Positions 10,980-22,333 of a stretch of 64,000 nucleotides of DNA are shown here, in pieces (within the stretch, counting starts at the first letter, position 1; each line of letters begins with the position of its first letter). The DNA lies in assembly GCF_964340395.1 (NCBI RefSeq), contig NC_135563.1:372001-436000 (forward strand). Reading direction: 5' to 3'. The notes under the pieces were generated by a model. That model made no database searches, was not told the origin of the DNA, and was given only the letters and a program-made list of their open reading frames with translations. A program made the translations under genes and the position numbers. Source of the stretch: Glandiceps talaboti. Its lineage: Eukaryota; Hemichordata; Enteropneusta; Spengelidae.

Positions 10980-12344
10980 CTACGGTCCTGTTTGACCTGT
11001 GTCCTAACTTCTGCCACCGTAAAACACTAGGAATATTGTTTCATTTATTACAAATTGTACTTTCATGAATAGCCGATAACATGCAATAATATATTAATCC
11101 TAATGCAAAAACGTACCTGAAATTATTAAATGTCCGGCATACATGCGAAGTACACGTGATATTCCAGGCATGATGATATTGTTATTGTATCACATTCATA
11201 AGATGTTTACGTGTGCATCTGCACAGCGTGTGTGTACTAAAACAACGCAAATAAAAGGTCATAACCTTGATGGTGACACAACTGTAAAAATGGAAGGTAT
11301 GGAAGGCTCAACTCATCCCAAACTATATCCAGCGGCATTGTGTTCAATCATAACGCAACTAACGGTTTCCTTGAACACAACTTTCGATGGATATTTTTGA
11401 ACAACACGTGTGTCAATGTTGTGTCAAACTGAACCTTATTACTCAAAGACCTACATAATTGAACTTTACACCGCTTATCCATCACGATCGTGTCATATAT
11501 TCAACTGAAGTCATGTACTACATGTACATATGCATATATGTATATGATTTATACTGCCAAGAAAGGAAAGTTGAACTTTGTTCATAGCAAAAGGTATGTA
11601 GAGCTGATGACTTCGTTAACGTACATGGTTGTAAATGTCAGCACAACTGAAAAGGACAAGAATATGTCAAGATGAGGTTGTATTTTCAAGCTGAGTAATT
11701 TGTATTATAAATCATAATTTCACACAGTATATCGTTATTTCTGTGTTATGCTGTCATTATTGCTAACGGTTGCCAGCTTTTTCATTTAAAATTTAACAGA
11801 AAACTAGCGAAGGCCTGTAATTTTCTTCACATTCCCGCACACCGGTTTGTTTATGTATGTACATATAGCCCCCTCCTTGCGCCTGACATGTTGCAATGTA
11901 GTCGGGCACGGCCCTTCGAAATTTGGGATCGTAATTAGACCTTGTAATCGGCACAGATCTTCTGACATGCATGTTAAGCTTTTACGACCACTCAGTTTGT
12001 GACTAGTTGCATATTTGATTTGGACTTAGAGAAACAAAATACTTGGTATTTTAATAGCAAACCCATTCATTTGTAGGTGTACAAATGTATGTCAGATGTA
12101 TATTTTTACTAAAACATGACATTTGTAAGCATATTTTGTTTCCATGGAAGCCACTCTCCAATTTTAGATAGTCTGTCTTACAATGGATAGCACTAGTGCA
12201 TATATGCCAAAAGTAAGGAATTTTGTTTGTAAAAATTTTCTTCTTCGAATTTTACATAAATTTTGCCCAATAATGCATAATATGGTGATTTAGGTTACCA
12301 GTCCATGGCAACAGATGTTCCTAAAATGATAACTATTTTTGAAC
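10980..12344. other. Non-coding stretch
   Basis: No recognisable coding domain or repeat. The short open frames at 11143-11400 and 11490-11675 are not supported by any motif. Confidence 0.5.
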
Positions 12345-12596
12345 TCAGCATAACAAACTTAAGCAATAAACCACCCCCTGGGGATGGTATACCAAGAGGT
12401 TTTGACCAGTGAACGAAATATATGCACGAGACAGTTCTTGAACTGCAGTCACTTCGTCGTTGATGATAACCATCGCCTCTGGGGAAATGCCACAGCTATC
12501 TACGTCATCTTGGTTGTTTGGATCAGGCTGAAACGGTTCTGATGGCGGCTGATAACTTTTCTGTACGAAGTAACGTCTGACATGCTTACACTTCAC
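12345..12596 (-). other. Unassigned open frame, possible exon
   Basis: 83 codons. The middle part (QPDPNNQDDVDSCG, PEAMVIINDEVTAVQELSR) looks more protein-like than its AT-rich surroundings and has higher GC. I recognise no family. It lies downstream of the DIRS-like element on the same strand, so it could be element-derived, a host exon, or chance. Splice sites are ambiguous. Confidence 0.2.
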
Positions 12597-12988
12597 TAGT
12601 AATCAGGAGTAATGATAGAAATGACTAAAACACAGACTGTATTTATAGAAGAATATCTTTTAATGTTCCGGCTGTGAAATAGGTATTCCTTTTCGGCATC
12701 ATGTCGGTTTATGTTTGTTTACAGAAAAATATTCTTTCAACATGCGGCTGTGAAAACATTTAATTGTTACAAGGTAACACTCTCATACATACAATAATGA
12801 TCAGTTACAGAGGTGTTAACGCAGTTTTTATTCAAAGGTGATCGCGGCGTGTCACACACAGCATACAACAATGAGCTTTACAATTCATACTCTTTGTACT
12901 CTCTTTTGAGAATCCGCCTATTTAAATCCCGCCTATTGTTTCAAGAGAGTGAAACCGCGAAAAAAAATACGCGCCCTAATAAGTGCGT

Positions 12989-14498
12989 TTACAGTAATGC
13001 ATCAGCAATGTCATTACGTACACCGGGGATATGCCGTGCTTGTACTGTAAAGCCATGGAGTGCTGTGCACCAGGTCAATTTGCGCATAAGTTTCATTATT
13101 ATCTTCACTTTGGATCGTCCTTTGTTGATGATATCGACAGCACTCATATTGTCGCAATAGAATAAAATCCGTCGGCTTGTCCATGTGTGACCTCATAGAA
13201 CAATTGCCATCACAATGGGATAGAGTTCCCGAAAAGCCATTGATAACTTGTCACCATCTGAAATAAGGTTGTCGGGAAAACTACCTTGGAACCATAGTAA
13301 CCCCCAAAGGCTTTATTGGTCGCATCCGTGTAGAGATGCATACCTGCTCCACTGTGAAAGGAATTTCCACCACATATGTATATCAAGTCTGCACTCCTGA
13401 CTTAAGCGTACGTGATGGTGAATTTCTTTAACTGCAGTAGATAGGGAAATAATATATGACACGAAAGTCCGTCCTGGGCGTATGATGCGACTGGCGAAAT
13501 TTAGGTGGCCTAACAAGCTCAGCAGTTCTCGTTTTGTGCATGATTTCCTGTTGAGAAATGATCTGAGAATTTCACAGATTCGATTCACTTTTTCTTTCAG
13601 CAGTCTGGCTTCCATTTTGTCAGATTCTAGTATAATTCCCAGGTATTCAAGGCATGTAGAAGGGCCTTGTCTTGTGTGGCGCCATAGGGATGCGGAGAGT
13701 ATTGAACATTAATGACAGCAGCGCCATAGTTTTGTCTGCATCGGAGTGTGGTGGATCAATTGTCAGGAAGTCATCTAGTAAATGAAGAATGTCACGTATT
13801 TCGTATACATTTGAAGCAATCCAACATAGAGCTGTAGCAAGGGTATCAAAAATCTTTGGGCTAGACCAGCTACCAAAGACTAGTCTTGTGAAGAAATAGT
13901 ATTTGTTGTGCCACTTTATACCATGATAAGGCCACATTTTTGGGTGTAAAGGCAGTAATTTGAAAGCATCTGAAATATGTACCTTGCATAGCCAGCTGCC
14001 CCGTCCTAATTTCTTGATATGTTTGATTGCAGTATCTATGGTGACGTAGTGTAGAGAATATTGGTCTTTGTTTATCAGCTCATTTAACGAAGAGTGTGTT
14101 TCGTTGCCGTGGGGTGCCGAGAGATCAACGATTAGCCTTTTCTTTTTTGAATATTTACCTTCAGCTATGCCAATTGGATTAATGCGATACACTGCAAATG
14201 GTATAGTGTCATATGGGCCTGATAAAAAACCGTTATTGATTTCTTTGTCGATCAATTCTGATGTAGGTATTTGTTGGAGGCGAGCGGAATTGAGATTCTT
14301 ACATTCATAAGATGTGTCTGGGAGTGGGTGTATTCCAGTGTGAAAACCGTGTCTTAGTCCGTCAATGAGGTAGTTAACAAAAACTTTGTCTGGATGACCA
14401 GCTAGATTGGTTGATAGTCTCTCAATGTTAATAGGAGTTGTTACTGCCAGGGGGTTAATAACTGTGTTCATTGTAATGTCTTCCCCCTGGCGGTCCAT
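12989..14498 (-). pseudogene. DIRS-like reverse transcriptase and RNase H
   Basis: The RT part (14498-13647, ~283 codons) contains KKKRLIVDLSAPHG, a palm motif A in KVHISDAFKLLPLHP, FGSWSSPKIFD, and the catalytic LLDDFLTI box (DD retained). After a frameshift near 13665 comes LEYLGIILES, then ELLSLLGHLNFASRIIRPG, STAVKEIHHHV and W-rich residues, typical of the DIRS RT/RNase H connection. The RNase H follows after another frameshift near 13320: YTDATNKAFGGYYG, AFRELYPIVMAI, FYCDNMSAV, and HIPGVRNDIADALL before a stop at 12989-12991. At least three frameshifts and an in-frame TGA near 13195 show it is dead. The protein would copy element RNA into DNA by the tyrosine-recombinase route. Confidence 0.8.
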
Positions 14499-15593
14499 CC
14501 GTTTTTTGTGTCATTACACACTGATTTGGGGTGATCTTTTTTACATGTCAAACAAATGTGAAGGTGGGAGCATCTTGAACGGTTGCATCCTGCATTGCTG
14601 TTGAAATTGTTACAAATTTCATGTCCCTGTAGGTACACACGGGCCTTGCCATATGTATCCAGGCCTTTTTCCAGTTTCTTGCCCTCAAGGTTCTTTGGAC
14701 AGAAATTGGACGTATGGCCCACTGCTTGGCATAAATTGCAACTTAATGGCTTGTAGTTGGCGAAAATATTACAAAATAAGGTTGCTCCTGACGGACCAAT
14801 CTACTTTGACGTTGTGGTACTTTAGATGGGCTGCGGCTTTGGCACTAAACTGCTTGTGATATTCATAGAAACCTGTACAACCATATCTGTTACCCATGTC
14901 GATCAAGTCCCTTTCGTATAGGTCTAGTTCTAATCTGTGTTGTGGGAATGCGTCGCTTATCACGTTTTTATAGATGCCGAAGGCTTGAATAAAGTCACTC
15001 AATGAGAGGTCTTTGTTTAGTTTGCCGTCTATCTTATCCGTCTTGTCGTTAGGATTATAATAGGGAATGAGTAGGGCAGCAAGGTTGACGTCCTTACCTT
15101 CGATTATCTGTTTACGTAACTGGGGAGTGATGGTTTCGACGAACGGTAGCGATTCAGCTGCCACACCAAACTGTGTTCTTGAACCCCCTGTCGCCATCGG
15201 AGTTGGATGTGGAGATCACATAACGGAATCAAGTGTACCTGCGACACCTTCATCGTTGTTATTCGGCATAGGTGCTTGTCCTGACTGCTCCATCGTTGCT
15301 ATCTTATTCGTCAGGACCGTTAGGTTTGCTTGCATCTCCGTAACAGTAGCGGTCAGACCTTGGATCGCTGACAGGAGGCCGCCATTGTTGTTTACGCCCA
15401 TTGCATGATGGTTGAAGGGTTGTGACCAAGCTTCCTGTTCCGGTAGCTGCGCCCGTGAACTTGGATCGTTCCCTGTCCTGCCACGAGGCGCACGGTCGTT
15501 GACCCCTTGTTTGTACAAGTCAATAAGGTGGTTCTTTTTAGCGTTGCGGGTACGGCACTTGTAAGTTGGATAGTTCAGAACGGAGTCTAGCAT
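14468..15593 (-). pseudogene. DIRS-like gag ORF
   Basis: Starts at an ATG at 15593. The first ~125 codons are basic and Q/N-rich and end in a heptad-like stretch (LTATVTEMQANLTVLTNKI) that should form a coiled coil. An in-frame TGA at 15216-15218 breaks the frame just before the next ATG at 15197. The middle part continues in the same frame to 14769, then a frameshift near 14780 leads into a CX2CX4HX4C zinc knuckle (CNLCQAVGHTSNFC) and a second Cys/His cluster (CNNF, CNRSRC, HLHICLTC, HPKSVC). This layout, coiled coil then zinc fingers upstream of RT, fits a structural/nucleic-acid-binding gag. The gag end overlaps the RT start. Confidence 0.7.
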
Positions 15594-16499
15594 TCGTCCA
15601 ATTTTCCTGTAGCATGAGATTGTATACTTCCCTGTTGTTTTGTGACCGTGATCGACTCATAGATCTTCTTACTGGTGGCATCGTGATTTCCGTTCCTATG
15701 TTGAGGATGGGAGCAGATGCAGTAATGCTTGTCGATCCCTAACCGTGTAAGGGTTACCACGCACAGTAGAATGAATCGTAGGAATAAGAGAGTCGTACGA
15801 AGTTCGTGGGAAGTTGTCAAATGGAATAGATTGACTCGGTAGGCAGAGACAAATTTAGCAATGTTCTCCAAACGCAGCTTGAACTAGACTGAGGCTAGAA
15901 GGAGCCTAAGTAGAAAATTATGCATAGTACAAACATTCTGACAATTTCCTGTGCTCCCCTTACGTATACACATGTAATCTGGTGATGACGTACATCCTCT
16001 GACATTTCCTGTGAGTATATTTGAACACTGGTTTGTGAACTAGATGCCAGGAGGAATGGAATGTTCAGGCTTATGAAAATATTCTGTATAAACTAAAATT
16101 AAATAAATTTTAAAAAAAATTTCACTTCTTAATGTACGATGTTCGCGTCGTTTAGCTATATATGTGTATAATGCTTTTGAGAGAAGGAAAAAATTTTTGT
16201 TTTCATAAATATCGCCATAGATATGTTCTTTGTACTTTTCTCCTATGACATTGTATGTAAGTTTATAGATATTTTATATGTTTAATTTGTTTGAAAAAAG
16301 TGACTTATAAGTCCGAAGGGGCTGGGTAGATCTGCATACATATATTTATTGTAAATTATTGTAAATCTGCATGTCACTATAATAAACTACTACTACTGCC
16401 ATGGTAACGTAAAATGACCCTCTTTTTTGAACTCAGGATACAAAACTCTCCCAGGTAGGGTTGGTTAATGTTCAAATAAACATGATTATTATCAAAATT
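15594..16499. other. Upstream flank of the DIRS-like element, nothing recognised
   Basis: Contains a 94-codon minus-strand open frame (15587-15871) that may be 5' leader of the retroelement. It has no recognisable domain. The rest is AT-rich with no gene. Confidence 0.45.
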
Positions 16500-16665
16500 A
16501 TTATTATTTCAACAATAATGTACGCCCTCCCAGCCCATAATTGGCGAAAGCAAACTTTAAACGACATAATGGGCGAGGCGACAGCCGAGCCCATTATGGA
16601 GTGCAAAGTTTGCTTGAGTCCATTATTGACTGGGAGGGCATACATTATTGTTATTATTTTATAGT
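16500..16665. mobile_element. Palindromic MITE
   Basis: Near-perfect inverted repeat. The left arm has AATAATGTACGCCCTCCCAG, GCAAACTTTAAACGAC and ATAATGGGC. The right arm has the inverse: GCCCATTAT, GTGCAAAGTTTGC and CTGGGAGGGCATACATTATT. The centre is the short GAGGCGACAGCCGA. Because it is a palindrome, both strands give similar small open frames, which are artefacts. Confidence 0.8.
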
Positions 16666-17365
16666 TTTGCCAATTCCAGTGAATTTGTAGACCGAGAAAC
16701 GCAAAACAACGTATAAAATACACAGCGCTGAACATCGTCTGCCATGTTCGGCCCGGAAGCTGAATAGTAATCATAGCGACACACGTACGTACACGTACAC
16801 ACACATATACACTTCAATGAACTGCTGTGAACACAAATTTGTTTCATCAATGCGTTGTATTTTTAAACAGTGGAAATGACAATCATAAGTAACAACATAC
16901 ATTTCGAAAAAAATACCTAGCCGTATGATGAAACAGAACAAATAAGCTTGTATTGTTATGCTCGTTCCAGGGCCGCGATGCCCAATAACGGAGTACATTA
17001 TCAGTAATAATGTACAGCGATGATGTCACAAAATTCACTGGATATTGGTAATGCTATAATATAATATAATATATTATATTTATTTAATTATTATTAAGAC
17101 ATTCAGTTTTTGCACACATCATATATACAGTCTGTGTTAAGACATTCAGTGTGTGCACACATTATATACGGTACATGTATGCAACCATTCTTCATCTATA
17201 ATCAACATTTTATGTTACCCATTTGATTTTACCAATATTTGTAAAAATGTAAGAAAAGAAAAAAAAGAAGATACCTTTTGTTGCTTCATGTCAAGAATGA
17301 AAAATTTTATGTAATGATTTATCAAAGATACAAAGTGACAAAATGTCACCTACACATTTTGAATG
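16666..17365. other. Non-coding stretch with short repeats
   Basis: No gene. Holds an AT-dinucleotide-like tract at about 17055-17098 and a two-copy ~52-bp direct repeat at about 17094-17170 (AAGACATTCAGT ... GCACACAT). An open frame at 16472-16850 minus is explained by the MITE and flank. Confidence 0.55.
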
Positions 17366-17454
17366 CAGGGTTTGCATGGTCCTGGAAAACCCTGGAATTT
17401 AAAAAAACAACAACTCGAAAACCCTGGAAAAGGCTCCCAACCCCTGGTAAATGA
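17366..17454 (+). mobile_element. Terminal fragment of the hAT-like element
   Basis: CAGGGTTTGCATGGTCCTGG followed by repeated CCTGGAAAA boxes, matching the left end of the full copy at 27820. No partner right end is seen nearby, so it is a solo end or a copy truncated by the R1 that follows. Confidence 0.65.
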
Positions 17455-18418
17455 GCACAATGATGAGTCCCTCTTTAATATGCAAATTAGGGCTAAAATT
17501 GTGTCTTTTTGGTCAAAAACCTATAATTCCAAAACTACTGAGCAGATTGGGCTGAAATTTAACAGGGATGCATTTGTGGGTGTATAGATGAAGAAGTATT
17601 AAGCATATAGTGATCTCATCAGTAATATGCAAATTAGGTGTAAAAATGTGAATTTTGGTCAAAATTTATTTCTCAAAAAGTACTTGGTCAATGAGACTGA
17701 AACATGGTGAGAAGTGTTATTCTGCAGATTTTCTTCAAAGCATTTTGACACCAATGGTCCTAGCAACCATGACCATGCCCTTAGCAACAACTGAATGGCA
17801 GTGCTGTATATTTTGGTCAAATAACAACATCCTCTGGTAGGTGAGTAAACATTCAAAAAATGTATGCAAATATCCATAGCAACAAGACCATGCCCATAGC
17901 AACAGCCAAATGGTCGTGTATTTAACAAAGAACAGGGATTAATAGACAATTGAACATTCAAAAAATGTATGTAAATTTGCCTAGCAACAAGACCACGCCC
18001 ATAGCAACAACCAAATGATCACATACATTGTAAAGATAACAACAGGAAGTGAAAGACAAATGAATAAACATTCGAACAGGAATTGAAAGACATGAATAAA
18101 CATTCAATAAATGTATGCAAATATGCCTAGCAACAAGACCACACCCATAGCAACAGCCAAATGGTCATGTGTATTGCAAAGATAACATCAGGGATTCATA
18201 GATAAGTGAATAAACATTTAAAAAAGGTATGCAAATGTGCCTAGCAACAAGACCATGCCCATAGCAACAGCCAAATGATGGCGTATATTGCGAAGATAGC
18301 AACATGGTTGGATAGGCAACTGGATAGTCATTCAGCAAATGAACACCTATTGTTAGCATGGACTATATGGATAAACATTTTTAAAAACTGTACAGTTGTG
18401 CTACAACGCCATTGGCGG
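17455..18418 (+). repeat. R1 dispersed repeat (copy c)
   Basis: Long copy. It has the GGGCTGAAATTTAACAGGGA and ACTTGGTCAATGAGACTGAA blocks, then about six ~100-bp monomers of the form ATGCAAATATGCCTAGCAAC ... ACCACGCCCATAGCAACAGC. It ends GTTGTGCTACAACGCCATTG GCGGTATTTT. A SINE has landed in that last TATTTT. Confidence 0.85.
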
Positions 18419-18426
18419 TATTTTGT

Positions 18427-18786
18427 GGAGTCATGATGGGTGAATGGTTAGCGTGACTGGCTTGGAATCTACAGGTTGCAGGTTCGAGCCCTGTCGCTGC
18501 CTGCTGTTTGTTTCTGAGTGGCTAAAGTCCTTGGGCAAGATTTGAACCACGACTGTGCTTCAGTCAACCCAGCTGTATAATTGGGGACCTGGTAGGATGT
18601 AGGTTGCAATGTGAAGGCTTTAATCCTATGCGCTTAAATGGCTGCAATGGATTGTATGCTCCCCGGGGAGTTGAGGAAGACTAAAGGGCCGTTGTGCCGT
18701 TCTGATCCGACCCAGGGGTAATAATTGTAAAGCGCTTTGAGCACGGTGTGGGAAAGCGCTATATAAGAACCGAACATTATTATTAT
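18427..18786 (+). mobile_element. tRNA-headed SINE with L2-like tail
   Basis: The head shows an A-box-like GGGTGAATGGTTAGCGTGAC and a perfect B-box GGTTCGAGCCC. The body has AAAGTCCTTGGGCAAGATTT and CAACCCAGCTGTATAATTGG. The tail AAAGCGCTTTGAGCACGGTG ... AAAGCGCTATATAAG and (ATT)n resembles the 3' end of L2/CR1-type LINEs, which would supply the reverse transcriptase in trans. It is flanked by an 8-bp direct repeat TATTTTGT at 18419-18426 and 18787-18794, so this is an intact insertion. The internal RNA polymerase III boxes are retained. It is not a functional tRNA gene. Confidence 0.85.
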
Positions 18787-18794
18787 TATTTTGT

Positions 18795-19086
18795 TTGTTA
18801 GTACAGTAACATTCCTATATCAATTTACATGTAAAAATATTCTAAAAGTCAGAGGTGTGTGTATGAAGAAAAGATGGAAAATAATATAAAAACCTTTAGC
18901 AGAGTATTGAGTTCTATTCAGTCATTTTACAATGTGCATACAATAACAATCATTTTACATACATGTAACAATAAGAATTCTCCCCATTATGCAATTATGA
19001 ATACATTTATACAATATACTGTGTACAAGAGTGTACTAGTAGGTCCCATCCTGTTATTGTACCTTTTAATCTTGGTTCTTCTATAG
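18795..19086. other. Short unique spacer
   Basis: AT-rich; no gene or repeat recognised between the SINE and the 46-bp array. Confidence 0.5.
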
Positions 19087-20301
19087 AGCAATGTGTTCCA
19101 CCCTGTGATTTCACCTAATAGTAACAGAGTATGGCAATGTGTTCCACCCTGTGATTTCACCTAATAATAACAGAGTATGGCAATGTGTTCCACCCTGTGA
19201 TTTCACCTAATAGTAACAGAGTATGGCAATGTGTTCCACCCTGTGATTTCACCTAATAATAACAGAGTATGGCAATGGGTTCCATCCTGTGATTTCACCT
19301 AATAGTAACAGAGTATGGCAATGGGTTCCATCCTGTGATTTCACCTAATAATAACAGAGTATGACAATGTGTTCCACCCTGTGATTTCCCCTAATAGTAA
19401 CAGAGTATGGCAATGTGTTCCATCCTGTGATTTCACCTAATAATAACAGAGTATGGCAATGAGTTCCATCCTGTGATTTCACCTAATAGTAACAGAGTAT
19501 GGCAATGTGTTCCACCCTGTGATTTCACCTAATAGTAACAGAGTATGGCAATGGGTTCCATCCTGTGATTTCACCTAATAGTAACAGAGTATGGCAATGT
19601 GTTCCATCCTGTGATTTCACCTAATAATAACAGAGTATGGCAATGAGTTCCATCCTGTGATTTCACCTAATAGTAACAGAGTATGGCAATGTGTTCCACC
19701 CTGTGATTTCACCTAATAGTAACAGAGTATGGCAATGTGTTCCATCCTGTGATTTCACCTAATAATAACAGAGTATGACAATGTGTTCCACCCTGTGATT
19801 TCACCTAATAGTAACAGATTGCGGCAATGGGTTCCATCCTGTGATTTCACCTAATAGTAACAGAGTATGGCAATGAGTTCCATCCTGTGATTTCACCTAA
19901 TAATAACAGAGTATGGCAATGTGTTCCACCCTGTGATTTCACCTAATAGTAACAGAGTATGGCAATGTGTTCCATCCTGTGATTTCACCTAATAGTAACA
20001 GATTGCGGCAATGGGTTCCACCCTGTGATTTCACCTAATAGTAACAGAGTATGGCAATGTGTTCCACCCTGTGATTTCACCTAATAGTAACAGAGTATGG
20101 CAATGTGTTCCACCCTGTGATTTCACCTAATAGTAACAGAGTATGGCAATGAGTTCCATCCTGTGATTTCACCTAATAGTAACAGAGTATGGCAATGTGT
20201 TCCACCCTGTGATTTCACCTAATAGTAACAGAGTATGGCAATGGGTTCCAACCTGTGATTTCACCTAATAGTAACAGAGTATGGCAATGGATTCCAACCT
20301 G
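19087..20301 (+). repeat. 46-bp minisatellite array, about 26 copies
   Basis: The unit starts TATGGCAATGTGTTCCACCC and contains TGTGATTTCACC and TAATAGTAACAGAG. The period of 46 bp was checked at several points. Variants are TGTTCCACC, GGTTCCATC or AGTTCCATC, TAATAGTAA or TAATAATAA, and a rarer GATTGCGGCAATGG. A last diverged half-unit lies beyond the insert at 20302-20533. Confidence 0.95.
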
Positions 20302-20533
20302 CCCTTACGGAAAGTTCCTAAAGCATTCCTAACAGATTATTCCTATAAGATCTTATAGTATTTTGGCCCCTTTCGTAAAGGAATACTTTACAATTCCTAT
20401 AGGAATTAGAATAGTCTTAAAGGAATCTTTTAGGACAGTCCTATAGGAACGATCAGTCCTATAGGAATCCTATAGGAATATTATAGGTCCTATAGGAATC
20501 CTATAAGAATACTGTAGACCATTTCCATAAGGA
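20302..20533. mobile_element. CCTATAGG-rich palindromic insert
   Basis: About 230 bp with imperfect inverted ends (CCCTTACGGAAA left, TTTCCATAAGGA right) and an interior packed with CCTATAGGAAT and its inverse. It splits the 46-bp unit between TTCCAACCTG and TGTGATTTC, with a possible 2-bp TG duplication. Probably a small non-autonomous DNA transposon; the family was not recognised. Confidence 0.6.
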
Positions 20534-21337
20534 TGTGATTTCAACTAATAGTAATGGCAATTTCAATTACTCCAATCTGCCTGGTTATGTATGTAGTTTA
20601 ATATTTTGTGAAAATAAGAAACTGAGTGTGCCATATGACCACCAACGATACATGTGTTTAAAAAAAACTTATAATTTATAATATACCTAACTTTGAAAGC
20701 TTTATTGACCTTACAAGTATTCTCACCAGGTCACGATGTAATTTTTAGGAAATAAACACAATCTAAATGTTTCTTAGGTAGTATATTCTCCACAAATATT
20801 AAATTAGCAAATATTATATGCAAGTTTGATTTTAAATAAGAAAAACCTTGAAGAAATTAGCAATTCAACAGGTCAGTTCTAGGAGATTGTCAAATTTCAT
20901 GTTTTTATGTCATAAATGTCATAATCATTTCCAAAATTGATATCATATTCATCTCTTTAAACATGATAATAGGAAAAATGACCTCAATAGTAAATGTGTG
21001 TATACAATGTACAGTCTACAACTTGAGCACAGAGAAGAGAGATCATATTGCGATTGACGTCAATTACAGATACTGTATCATATAAATATAGCATATGTCA
21101 CTGATTGTGTCAAATATTTCATCATTAAGTCAAAGGGTGGATGAAGTACATGTATCTTCATTTTTTATGTAATGAGGCCCTCAGACAGGTACATGTACAT
21201 ATAGAAATAGTCTGTTGTTAACAATATGCATGTTTTTGTATGCATTTACACAATTATAGAGTTGTATTGCTCCAATTAACAAATGGATTCTCCCCCCCCC
21301 CCATAAATTTTCCACATCATGATTGCAATTTAGCACA
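20534..21337. other. AT-rich non-coding stretch
   Basis: Begins with a diverged 46-bp-array remnant (GTGATTTCAACTAATAGTAA). No gene seen. An 11-C run lies at 21292-21302. Confidence 0.55.
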
Positions 21338-21712
21338 ACTAAACTTCTTAGGTTCATAAGTTCTACAGGCATGTTAAAGTGTCTGTCTGTCTGTCTGTCT
21401 GTCTGCATAGATGTGTGTGTAAACAACTTACAGTCAAAAACTGCTGGACCAATTGTCATGATATTTGGTGGGTTACTGAGCAGATTCAGCTAAAATTTAA
21501 TGGGAATGCATGTGGGGAAGTGTAGGTGAAGGTGAATTCACAATATGCAAATTAGGTTTTTCACATTTCAATTTTGGTAAACAACTTGTGTCTCGAAAAC
21601 TACATGATGAATGGAGCTGAAGTGGGAATGTTTAGTGTTATTCTGCATTTGTTGTTCAAAACACTTTGATGCAACTGGCCTTAGCAACCATGACCACACC
21701 CTTACTGGGTTA
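21338..21712 (+). repeat. R1 dispersed repeat, 5' half (copy d)
   Basis: TTAGGTTCATAAGTTCTACA GGCATG, (GTCT)n, GGACCAATTGTCATGATATT, then CAACTGGCCTTAGCAACCAT. The monomer region and 3' end are absent. Confidence 0.75.
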
Positions 21713-21924
21713 GGTCTGGCTCTGTGTGTGTGTGTGTGTCAGTTAAAATGGTTAGCCAATAAAGAAAATCACCAGTCTGTGGCAGTGGGGAGGGGTCAGA
21801 GGAATTGGAAAGGCTGCCTTTGTTGTCCATCTTTAAAATACATGTAGATCATCATCATTGTAAACATCAGGAAATATTTGAGGTTTTGAGATTTTCCCTT
21901 GGTCAGTATTTTCTATATGTGAAT

Positions 21925-22200
21925 ACCCTAATATCCTGGTTTGAGAAGTGTTTGGGAAGGATTATTGGTTCAAAGCAGCTAGAAGCAGCTTGCCAAACTC
22001 TACCATCAGTCATTGAAACGAAAAGTCATTCAAATTTTCAAGGATCAATCACACCCACTACGTGTACATTCTCAGTTCCAAACCCTACCGTCAGGTCGGC
22101 AACTCAAAGTTCCCCTCACAAGAAAAAATTGCTACAAAATGTCTTTCATTCCATCTGCTATTTCCATATTAAAGTGTGGATTCACTGAATTGTAATAACT
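21925..22200 (+). pseudogene. CR1/Jockey-like LINE ORF2 C-terminal fragment
   Basis: The upstream frame gives an ISWFEKCLGRIIGSKQLE-like thumb segment. After a frameshift near 22010 the next frame gives SHPLRVHSQFQTLPSGRQ, VPLTRKN and YKMSFIPSAISIL before two close stops. HPL ... LPSGR ... RTNRYKNSFIPSAI is the usual C-terminus of this LINE group. The fragment lacks the catalytic domain and carries at least one frameshift, so it is dead. Confidence 0.65.
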
Positions 22201-22261
22201 GTGATAGGAATTTAGTTTTTTTATGATCTACATAGTATATTGTTGTACATTTATCTGTGAT

Positions 22262-22333
22262 AATGTTTTTAACACATTTGAACTTCTTAAGTTCAGTAGT
22301 GCTATAAGCATGGCAAAGTGTGTGTGTGTGTGT
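22262..22333 (+). repeat. R1 dispersed repeat, 5' start interrupted by copia (copy e, left piece)
   Basis: TGAACTTCTTAAGTTCAGTA GTGCTATAAGCATGG then (GT)n. It continues at 25988 on the far side of the copia element. Confidence 0.8.

Larger units (their letters stand above)
12989..15593 (-). mobile_element. Decayed DIRS-like retroelement (gag, RT, RNase H)
   Basis: On the minus strand, in order: a gag-like ORF with coiled-coil and zinc-knuckle parts, a reverse transcriptase overlapping the gag end by ~31 bp, and an RNase H. The RT and RNase H motifs match the DIRS/Ngaro order. The tyrosine recombinase expected after RNase H in DIRS elements is not visible: the frame ends at 12989 and the next several hundred bases hold no recombinase motif. 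Ends and terminal repeats were not identified, so the outer limits are only those of the coding remnants. Confidence 0.75.

Noticed and set aside
14068-15408. Plus-strand ORFs opposite the DIRS-like genes
   Set aside because: Antisense shadows of the gag and RT frames, without motifs.
16461-16804. Paired membrane-like small proteins on both strands
   Set aside because: Both are readings of one palindromic MITE.
18427-18520. Functional tRNA gene
   Set aside because: Only A- and B-box-like parts are present; there is no cloverleaf or acceptor stem, and the SINE body and target duplication explain it.
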